From positions 1 to 32,716 of the forward strand of contig PWVP01000202.1 in the NCBI GenBank assembly GCA_003561815.1: 32,716 bases of DNA, in the 5' to 3' direction. This DNA is from Campylobacterota bacterium (GTDB lineage Bacteria; Campylobacterota; Campylobacteria; Campylobacterales; SZUA-545). The position numbers and the translations under genes are program-made. Below, in pieces: positions 26,035 to 32,716 of this stretch; positions within the stretch are counted from its first letter, which is position 1, and each line of letters starts with the position of its first letter. The notes beneath the pieces are model-generated. The model was not told the DNA's origin. It worked only from the letters and a program-made list of their open reading frames with translations, and ran no database searches.

Positions 26035-27684
26035 TTAGTTTGTGAGATAGCGCCGCAGGGTGTGGAGCCACCGTTTGGGTCCCTTTAGGGGGAGCAGCTC
26101 CACCTGCAGGTGGTGGCCCGATGCGCGCCGAAGCAGACTGATAAGCGGCTCGTGGCGATCGGGGTAGTCGGTGCGGGTGTGGCTGCCGCGCGATTCGTGC
26201 CGGTGCAGTGCCGAAAAGACCATCGCTTCGGCGATATGCAGCGCGTTTTTCAGCTCCAAAATCGCCGTCAGCTCGACATTGCCCTCGGGGGTTTTATCGA
26301 TGCAGTGCAGCCCGCCGGTGAGCCCCTGAAGGTACTCGATATACTCCAGTGCATCTAAAAGCCCCGCCTCATGGCGAAAGATCCCCGCTTTATCCATCAG
26401 GGCGCGCCCCAGGCTTTTTCGGATGGCGCCGGTGTTGAAACGGTTTTCGCCCTCCAGATGGTAGGCAACCAGCGCGCGATCGGCGCGCAGATCCTCATCG
26501 GCAATCGTCTCGGGGGCTTTGGGCCGCCCCGAGGCGGCACGGGTGCCAATCAGGCGACCAAAGGCGACCGCCTCGAGCAGGCTGTTGCCCCCCAGGCGGT
26601 TGGCCCCGTGTACGCCGCTGCAGGCGCACTCACCGCAGGCGTAGAGCCCTTTGATGCCAGTCTGCCCCTGGGCGTTGACGACGATACCTCCCATGGTGTA
26701 GTGGGCTGCCGGGGCGATCTCTACCAGTTCGCGGGTGACATCGACCCCTTTTTTGATGGAGGCGGCACGCATAAAGGCGGGCAGACGGCGCTCAATCACC
26801 GCCGGATCGAGGTGGCGCACATCGATATAGACCGGACTGTTGGCCAAGATGCGCTTAGCAATCGCTCGCGAAAGGCGATCGCGGGTCTGAAGCTCGTCGG
26901 TAAAGCGTTGCCCCTCGCCATCGACCAGATAGCCCCCTTCGCCCCGTACCGCCTCTGAGACCAGCTCGCCTGAACCGGCCAGTGTGGTGGGGTGAAACTG
27001 CACAAACTCCAGATTGCTCAGCTCCAGACCCGCTTTGAGTGCCGCAGCCAGCAGATCGCCGGTGGTGCTAAGAGGGTTGGTGGTGTAGCCGGCGTAGATA
27101 CCCCCAAACCCGCCGCCAGCGAGCACTACCTCTCTGGCGGCAATCGCTTCGACGCTGCTTTTTTGTTGATTGAGCAGCGTGACGCCGGTGATGGCGCCGC
27201 GCCGGTGTGAGAGGCTCAATAAAAAACGCTGGGTTAAAAAGACCACCCCCGCTTCGCGGCAGGCGCGCATCAGGGCCTGTGTCAGCGCTGCGCCGGTTCG
27301 ATCGGCGACAAAACAGGTTCGCTTTTTGCCGGTGCCGCCGAAGCTGCGCTGGGCAATGCGACCCTCTTTATCGCGATCGAATCCGGCACCGAGCTTCTCC
27401 AGCCACTCGATGGTGCGCGCCCCTTCGGCACAGAGGGTGTGTGCCAGCGTCTCATCCGCCAGGCCGTCGGCCCCTTTTATGGTGTCTGCGGCGTGCTCTT
27501 TAGGGGAGTCCTCTTCGGTGTGGGCCAAAGCGGCGTTGATGCCGCCACTGGCCATGGCGCTGTTGCTCCGAAGGGGGTTGCCTTTGGTGATGACCACCAC
27601 CGATCGCTTCGCATCACGGGCGGCCAGAGCGGCACTCAGCCCGGCCAGACCGGTGCCGACAACCAGCACATCGCAGCTCTGCAC
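26035..27684 (-). CDS. FAD-dependent L-aspartate oxidase / fumarate reductase-succinate dehydrogenase flavoprotein family protein
   Basis: CDVLVVGTGLAGLSAALAA, LRSNSAMASGGINAAL (Asn in place of the flavinylating His), FHPTTLAGSGELVSEAVRGEGGYLV, HYTMGGIVV, GANRLGGNSLLEAVAFG. Confidence 0.85.
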   Translation of the reverse strand: MQSCDVLVVGTGLAGLSAALAARDAKRSVVVITKGNPLRSNSAMASGGINAALAHTEEDSPKEHAADTIKGADGLADETLAHTLCAEGARTIEWLEKLGAGFDRDKEGRIAQRSFGGTGKKRTCFVADRTGAALTQALMRACREAGVVFLTQRFLLSLSHRRGAITGVTLLNQQKSSVEAIAAREVVLAGGGFGGIYAGYTTNPLSTTGDLLAAALKAGLELSNLEFVQFHPTTLAGSGELVSEAVRGEGGYLVDGEGQRFTDELQTRDRLSRAIAKRILANSPVYIDVRHLDPAVIERRLPAFMRAASIKKGVDVTRELVEIAPAAHYTMGGIVVNAQGQTGIKGLYACGECACSGVHGANRLGGNSLLEAVAFGRLIGTRAASGRPKAPETIADEDLRADRALVAYHLEGENRFNTGAIRKSLGRALMDKAGIFRHEAGLLDALEYIEYLQGLTGGLHCIDKTPEGNVELTAILELKNALHIAEAMVFSALHRHESRGSHTRTDYPDRHEPLISLLRRASGHHLQVELLPLKGPKRWLHTLRRYLTN

Positions 27685-27688
27685 GGTT

Positions 27689-27979
27689 TTAGTACTTCAG
27701 GCGTACAAGGCCGTCGTGCTTTTGGACCTTCATCTGACAGACCAGACGCGCATTTTCGCCCACATCGGGGAAAGCGGCGAGCACCTTCACCTCTTTTTCG
27801 GTTTTGGGGGTGAGGTACTCCATACCGTTCATTACCTCTACGATACAGGTTCCGCATTCACCGTCACGGCACCCAAAAGGCAGGCCGCTGCCCATCTTCT
27901 CCATGATATCCTGCAGGGTTTCGCCCGGTTTGACATTGGCTGCCAGAAAGTCGTTGACGACTTCGATTCGTGTGGTCAT
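27689..27979 (-). CDS. [2Fe-2S] ferredoxin
   Basis: LPFGCRDGECGTCIVEVMNG ... RLVCQM plant-type 2Fe-2S motif. Start may be MTTRIEVV (about 27979) rather than the ORF-track start 27994. Confidence 0.88.
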   Translation of the reverse strand: MTTRIEVVNDFLAANVKPGETLQDIMEKMGSGLPFGCRDGECGTCIVEVMNGMEYLTPKTEKEVKVLAAFPDVGENARLVCQMKVQKHDGLVRLKY

Positions 27980-28070
27980 GATGACTCCAATCAAGGTGTA
28001 GTTGCTGCCGAGTCGGCATGGGAGTATGTTAGTGATTTTTTGGGCTTAGAGCTGCACAAAATCTAGGCAG

Positions 28071-28361
28071 TCAGCTCTGCAGGGTGGGTTGGTCACTGCT
28101 GAGCTGATCGAGCAATAGACCAAGGGTGCTACTCTCTAGATCCATCAGTCGGGCCACCTCGGCTAGATCGATTCGGCCAAATTCGACCATATCAAAGAGC
28201 CGCATCAAAGGGCGACGGCAGCAGCTTTTGTTGCATCCGGTCACCAGTTTTTTGGCTTTAGGGTAGGGCAGGGAGGTGTTTTGAAAGAGCGTGATCGCCT
28301 CGGCGACGCTCTTTTCGCCGCAGGCGCAGATGGTGGTGCTGAGCAGATCGGCTTGGGACAT
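28071..28361 (-). CDS. Small Cys-rich protein, BFD-like [2Fe-2S]-binding domain candidate
   Basis: TTICACGEKSVAEAI ... KLVTGCNKSCCRRPLMRLF; CxC ... CxxxCC arrangement. Confidence 0.55.
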   Translation of the reverse strand: MSQADLLSTTICACGEKSVAEAITLFQNTSLPYPKAKKLVTGCNKSCCRRPLMRLFDMVEFGRIDLAEVARLMDLESSTLGLLLDQLSSDQPTLQS

Positions 28362-28427
28362 ACTGGCTCCTTGGGTGGCCGTTAGTCTTTATAGTAGCCC
28401 GTTCGATCGAGGATGATTGATTAATTT

Positions 28428-29726
28428 TTATTCAGGTAGAGCCAGTCGCAGGATGAGGCGCACCAGCCGTTCGCGTGCCAGAAGCGGGGTGATGTCGCTC
28501 GCCTCAGAAACCTGCAGGGTTAGATGGCTCTCCGGTGAAAAGTAGCTTTGCAGATGGAGGGTGTGTTCGCGGGTGTGCTGGGTGGTGCCCGGGGCGAAGC
28601 CGTTTTGCGATCCGATCTGGTAGTCGATCACCCCGGCAGCGGCGACTAGCGGCACGCCAAAGGGGTCAAAACGGCTACCCGCCACCAGACGCACACTGTC
28701 GGTATCGGCGATATTGGCGTGGTTGGTGGTTAGCCCTGTGATCTCGCTGGCGGTGACCGATAGGGGGCTAATGAGTGTGCCGTTTAAGACCGTGCCGGGA
28801 TTGGCTGGAACGCGGCTGGCGGTCAGATGGGCAAAGGATCCCGCCTCTTTCCATCCTAGCCGTGCTTGATACAGGCGGCTGTCGATCCTCTCTGCATGGT
28901 GCCGTTCGCCGTAGAGATTGGCCCCCATATCCTGCTGCCAAAGCACACCCGCATCTAGCGCAAAGGCCCCGTATCGGCTTGGGATCTGCTCTTGCCAGCG
29001 TAGATCGGCGACCCAGAAAAGATCCTCAAAGGCGTAGCCCCATCCGCCGATCGTGCGCCGATCGGTAGTGTGGTGCAGGCCGATCGCGGCGGCTTTGAGA
29101 TCCGGCGCGTTGCTGCCTAGGATATGGGTGCCGATCGGCACAAACCGCCCCACTTGATAGCCGCGCCCATAACCGAGTGCGCCATAGGGGTGATCGGGCG
29201 GGGCGCTGTTGGAGGCGCTGGAGGCGGCGATGCGGTGCAGGTAGATCGCTTCACTTGTCCAGTCGCCACTTCGCCAGCTAAGGCGGAGCGCTTCGTAGCT
29301 GCTAGGCAACATACGCTGGTTGGCCCCGATAAAGCCGGTATCGATCAGCTGCCGTCCGGTGGTGAGGGTGAGGCGATCGGTCTGAAAACCCGCCGAAGCT
29401 TCGGCCAGATAGGCAAAACTCTCACCGTGGTGATCGAGCAGACCGATGTCGTTTTGGTGCGGGTTGGTTGAGAGGGTGTTGAGCCGGGTGCTGCTGTGCG
29501 CCACGGCCCGAAAGCGCCATCGATCCGGCTGCCACTGCGCTCCAGCCTGCAAACCCAGCGCCGTGCTGCGGGCGGCAAGTGCGCTGCTGCCGTAAACTTG
29601 CTCGCCATCTAGAGTGTGGCGCAGATCCCGCTGCAGGGAAAAAAGCTGCATATCTATGATCGGCGTGAGTGCCGCCTCGGCCCATAAGAGATTGACACAT
29701 AAAAACCACAGCCCGACACCCCGCAC
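28428..29726 (-). CDS. Outer-membrane porin-like protein
   Basis: N-terminal signal peptide (GLWFLCVNLLWAEA), Epsilon-porin/OprD-like beta-barrel pattern (LTTGRQLIDTGFIGANQRMLPSSYEALRLSWRSGDW), terminal aromatic-rich strands. Confidence 0.75.
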   Translation of the reverse strand: MRGVGLWFLCVNLLWAEAALTPIIDMQLFSLQRDLRHTLDGEQVYGSSALAARSTALGLQAGAQWQPDRWRFRAVAHSSTRLNTLSTNPHQNDIGLLDHHGESFAYLAEASAGFQTDRLTLTTGRQLIDTGFIGANQRMLPSSYEALRLSWRSGDWTSEAIYLHRIAASSASNSAPPDHPYGALGYGRGYQVGRFVPIGTHILGSNAPDLKAAAIGLHHTTDRRTIGGWGYAFEDLFWVADLRWQEQIPSRYGAFALDAGVLWQQDMGANLYGERHHAERIDSRLYQARLGWKEAGSFAHLTASRVPANPGTVLNGTLISPLSVTASEITGLTTNHANIADTDSVRLVAGSRFDPFGVPLVAAAGVIDYQIGSQNGFAPGTTQHTREHTLHLQSYFSPESHLTLQVSEASDITPLLARERLVRLILRLALPE

Positions 29727-29759
29727 ATCTACCCCCTTAGTCTGAAGGGCGGATTCTAG

Positions 29760-31667
29760 CTAAATGGCTTTAAGAGTTTGGGGTAGAGAGGGGATGCGTA
29801 GGGTGAAGCGCGCGCCTTTGGCGGTGTTGGCTGCCTCGAGGGTGCCATGAAGCCGCTCTTTGGTCATCATCATGGCGATCGCTAGCCCCATGCCGGAGGT
29901 GCGGCTGAGCTTTTGGCTGACAAAGGGATCAAAAATCGCACCAATCGGCTCTAGGCGGATGCCGCCGCCATTGTCTTCGACGGTGACGGTTAGCCACTCC
30001 TCTGTTAGTGTCAAGTCGATATGGATGGTGCCGTTTTCGGTCTGACGCTCTTTGAAGATATCTAGAGCGTTGTCGATCAAGATGATCATCACATGGCCAA
30101 AGGCGTTGGCGAAGTTGGTGATGCGGATGGACTCGTGGGAGGTGCTGATGCGGATTGTTGCCATGCCCGAGGCGATCTTACCACTGAGCAGGTTTTCGAT
30201 CTCGATGATGTGTTCGATGGGGCAAAAGGGCGCACGGGCGTGATCGTTGGTGTAAAAGCCCTGAAAATCCTCTGTCACCTGATGGATATAAGAGAGGCTA
30301 GAGTGCAGGGACGGCAGGAGTTCATAGATCGCCTCTTTGGCCTCTTGGGGGCTTTTGTGTTCTAGATGGGCCTCCATCTCGGTAAGGAGTGTACCGAGCC
30401 GTACGACGGGGACTTTCCACTGGTGGGTGATGTTGCCCACCGTTTGACCGATGGCGGCAAAGCGCGACTGTAAAAGCAGCAGGCGGCGATCCATCTCACG
30501 CTCCTCTTTGATGCGACGAATGCGCAGCCCCATCGCCAAAGAGAGCAGTACCAGATCAAGCAACACCCCAAAAGGAGCCACCGCCCTAAAGAGCTCCCCC
30601 AAAGTCAAGAGTCCGACAGTCGCCATCAGGGTCACACACAGACTCAAGGCCAAAATCGCCTGACCGATAAGATAATAACCCGATCCTGGGATATGGTGAC
30701 GCATACCGATGAGGGCCACCGGCAGGGTCAAAAAAACAACCACTAGCATCATTAAGCTCACCGCTGGACTAAGCGCGATGAGCCACTCTGGCCACCGATC
30801 TGCCCCTAGTGTGAGCAAAAAGACCCCCGTCAAAAAGAGCAAAAACCCCTGCAGTACACGATGGTAGCGCGGTGCGATCTCTCGGGTTTGGAAAAAGAGC
30901 ATAGCAAAGGCAACCATCCCGATCAGGATCAGAGGTGGCATCATCACCGTGAGCAGCATCCAAGGCGTAGGCGAAAGCCAGGGCAGCAGGATAAAAATGA
31001 AACCGTTTAAGGTGTAATAAAAGATCAAAAACCCCGCCCCCACCACCACATAGGGGAGAAAGATCCAGATGCGCAGCTGAAAAAAGATCATTGTGTTGTA
31101 GATGATCAGCCCTAGCAGCAACCCGCCCATCAGCCCCCAGAGAACCGATTCGACCAAAGTAGCCAGGGAAAACTGCGTTGGGGTGCTGAGGATAAAGTGC
31201 GCTTCGGTTGGCCCGAAATTGACGATGCGGGCATAGAGCGTGAGCCTCTCGTCCGCTTCGAGGATGAGGCCAGCGGCGGGGTAGTTGTGCATCAGCGGTT
31301 TGGCCTCTTTTGGCTGCAAAAGTCCGATGGCGTAGTGTTCGATCGACTGATCTGTGCGGATGAGGTAGAGATCGAGGTAGTTGGTGTTGGCTCTTGGGCT
31401 GTGCAGGATGAAGCGTTGTGTCTCGTTGCTTGGGTTGTGTAGCGTGAAGCGTATCCAGACGGGGTGATCGAGATAGCCAAGATTGTGCCGTGATAGGGGC
31501 TGGTACTCAGCCTCTAGGGCCCCTAAAAGATCGAGTGTGCCCGTGTGATCGTGGTGGACTTGCGAAAAGGGCAGGGTGCTGTTTGGTTTGCTCAGGCTGC
31601 TGAGATCAAACACACTTTGGGCCCAGAGCAGACCCGCAGATAAGAGCACCAGCCAGAGGCTCTTCAA
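29760..31667 (-). CDS. Sensor histidine kinase with 7TMR-DISM extracellular and 7TM domains
   Basis: Signal peptide, 7TMR-DISMED2-like region (HPVWIRFTLHNPSNETQRFILHSP...YLDLYLI), seven-TM block, dimerisation motif NITHQWKVPVVRL, HATPase motifs (LIDNALDIF, VEDNGGGI, GMGLAIAMMM). Confidence 0.92.
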   Translation of the reverse strand: MKSLWLVLLSAGLLWAQSVFDLSSLSKPNSTLPFSQVHHDHTGTLDLLGALEAEYQPLSRHNLGYLDHPVWIRFTLHNPSNETQRFILHSPRANTNYLDLYLIRTDQSIEHYAIGLLQPKEAKPLMHNYPAAGLILEADERLTLYARIVNFGPTEAHFILSTPTQFSLATLVESVLWGLMGGLLLGLIIYNTMIFFQLRIWIFLPYVVVGAGFLIFYYTLNGFIFILLPWLSPTPWMLLTVMMPPLILIGMVAFAMLFFQTREIAPRYHRVLQGFLLFLTGVFLLTLGADRWPEWLIALSPAVSLMMLVVVFLTLPVALIGMRHHIPGSGYYLIGQAILALSLCVTLMATVGLLTLGELFRAVAPFGVLLDLVLLSLAMGLRIRRIKEEREMDRRLLLLQSRFAAIGQTVGNITHQWKVPVVRLGTLLTEMEAHLEHKSPQEAKEAIYELLPSLHSSLSYIHQVTEDFQGFYTNDHARAPFCPIEHIIEIENLLSGKIASGMATIRISTSHESIRITNFANAFGHVMIILIDNALDIFKERQTENGTIHIDLTLTEEWLTVTVEDNGGGIRLEPIGAIFDPFVSQKLSRTSGMGLAIAMMMTKERLHGTLEAANTAKGARFTLRIPSLPQTLKAI

Positions 31668-32341
31668 GGCAGCAGATACCCCATCTCTTTGACACAGCTA
31701 AAGCTATCTTTGCCTATCTTCTTGCGCAGGCGCAAAACGAGGTTTCGCAGTGCCTGATTGCTGGCCTGTTCGTTGGGATAGACCCAAGCGGTGATCGCCT
31801 CAAAGCTGACTAGTTTGCCCCGCTGGGACAGTAGCAGCTCTAAGAAGGCCACCTCTTTTCGGCTGAGACTCACCTCGCCCTCTAGGGTGAGAAGTGTTTT
31901 TTGGGTGCGATTGTAGTGGATGGTGTCGGTGATGGGGGTTTGTAGTGCGTCGATCTCGTGAAGGTTGGTGGCGATTTTGCCCAGAGCGGCTTTGAGTTTG
32001 TAGAGCATGACCGGCTTGACCATATAGTCGATGAGGTGCAGCCTGACCGCCTCCATCAGATCGGGTATATCCTGATAGCTACTAATGATCATGATCGGCA
32101 AGGTGCGATCTTGACTGCGTATCCGGGCGGCAAGACTCAGGCCATTTAGCCGGGCCATACGAATATCAAGCAGCACCACATGCACCTCTTCGCGTTCATA
32201 CAGCTCCCATGCGCTTTGCCCATCTTCTGCCACCAGCACACGGCCAAAAAAATACTCCAGCGTTTTGGTCATGGAGCCACGCAGCTGCGCATCATCCTCG
32301 GCATAGAGCACAGTGACTTGCTTTAGATCCTGAATTGACAT
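31664..32341 (-). CDS. Response regulator, receiver domain plus winged-helix DNA-binding domain
   Basis: TVLYAEDDAQLRGSM, VVLLDIRMARLNGLSLAARI (phospho-Asp), YMVKPVML, C-terminal SRKEVAFLELLLSQRGKLVSFEAITAWVY...LVLRLRKKIGKDSFSCVKEMGYLL. Confidence 0.93.
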   Translation of the reverse strand: MSIQDLKQVTVLYAEDDAQLRGSMTKTLEYFFGRVLVAEDGQSAWELYEREEVHVVLLDIRMARLNGLSLAARIRSQDRTLPIMIISSYQDIPDLMEAVRLHLIDYMVKPVMLYKLKAALGKIATNLHEIDALQTPITDTIHYNRTQKTLLTLEGEVSLSRKEVAFLELLLSQRGKLVSFEAITAWVYPNEQASNQALRNLVLRLRKKIGKDSFSCVKEMGYLLP

Positions 32342-32385
32342 GGTTTGATCCCCCCTCTCTTTGGTCCTAATTATTGGGGAGTTAG

Positions 32386-32403
32386 GTTGCTTCCAAGTTG
32401 CTT
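32386..32403. repeat. Direct repeat pair GTTGCTT-N4-GTTGCTT (11-bp period)
   Basis: Sequence GTTGCTTCCAAGTTGCTT in the intergenic region upstream of the response-regulator gene. Confidence 0.8.
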
Positions 32404-32454
32404 GTTTCTAGCTTTTTTGAAAAATCGCGTCAGTGTGCGCAGAAATTGCAGCTT

Positions 32455-32472
32455 TGAGACACGGGTGAGACA
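32455..32472. repeat. Direct repeat pair TGAGACA-N4-TGAGACA (11-bp period)
   Basis: Sequence TGAGACACGGGTGAGACA, immediately before a TTGACT hexamer. Confidence 0.8.
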
Positions 32473-32518
32473 TTGACTCTGTAAGATGGGCGGCAAAATC
32501 CAAACCAAGGAGCAGAAG

Positions 32519-32569
32519 ATGGGACAAGAAGGTTTAAGTTTGCGCATGTTGTGTTATCTAAAGTCATAG
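32519..32569 (+). CDS. Short 16-aa ORF with strong SD (MGQEGLSLRMLCYLKS)
   Basis: AAGGAG at 32507-32512, 6 nt before ATG 32519; stop TAG 32567-32569. Could be a leader peptide or a truncated gene start. Confidence 0.4.
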   Translation: MGQEGLSLRMLCYLKS

Positions 32570-32583
32570 ACTGTGATAGTTAC

Positions 32584-32611
32584 AAGATTTGAAGTTAGTA
32601 CTTCTAATCTT
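32584..32611. repeat. Imperfect inverted repeat / hairpin
   Basis: AAGATT-T-GAAGT-TAGT-ACTTC-T-AATCTT: 12-nt arms with one T/T mismatch and a 4-nt loop. Confidence 0.75.
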
Positions 32612-32679
32612 AAAAGAATATATTTTTTAGCTAAAAGCTAGGTTATATATTCATAAATTTATTATACGAAGGAGAAGGA

Positions 32680-32716
32680 ATGAAACAGGCATTCATAAAG
32701 TTTTTAGCAATATTGA
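32680..32716 (+). CDS. Start of a plus-strand CDS (hydrophobic, signal-peptide-like N-terminus), truncated by window end
   Basis: AAGGAGAAGGA SD followed by ATG AAA CAG GCA TTC ATA AAG TTT TTA GCA ATA TTG (MKQAFIKFLAIL...). Confidence 0.55.
   Translation, partial: MKQAFIKFLAIL

Noticed and set aside
1-32716. CRISPR arrays, IS elements, prophage or toxin-antitoxin/defence genes
   Set aside because: No regularly spaced repeats, transposase, integrase, phage or defence-family proteins seen in the ORF translations.

Overview
GC-rich chromosomal window, probably from a Campylobacterota (epsilonproteobacterial) genome. The evidence is an SdhABE-type succinate dehydrogenase / methylmenaquinol:fumarate reductase, an AtpE with a leader-like N-terminus, and the PNPase/LptD/MCE/PurD neighbourhood. 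Almost every gene is on the minus strand. From left to right the window holds: (i) an sdhE/B/A locus with an upstream degenerate SdhB-like paralog; (ii) a tightly packed alpha-glucan operon (ROK glucokinase, three different GH57 enzymes, DUF4912 protein, GalT-like protein, sugar-nucleotidyltransferase/phosphomutase fusion, glycogen-phosphorylase-like protein); (iii) tRNA-Leu(GAG), atpE with a strong terminator, pnp, a PRTase, an MCE protein, lptD, an RDD protein and purD; (iv) a ~200-nt candidate 6S-like structured RNA next to purD; (v) an aspartate-oxidase/fumarate-reductase-like flavoprotein with a ferredoxin and a BFD-like protein; (vi) a porin and a 7TMR-DISM histidine kinase / winged-helix response regulator pair, whose upstream intergenic region carries two 11-bp-phased direct-repeat pairs and a sharp drop in GC. 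The most notable signal is the alpha-glucan operon, where several enzymes have substituted diagnostic catalytic residues: the phosphorylase PLP-lysine motif reads SGTSGMT, the phosphomutase active-site loops are degenerate, and the GalT-like protein has HSHSQ and lacks the N-terminal Cys pair. No CRISPR array, IS element or prophage was seen.
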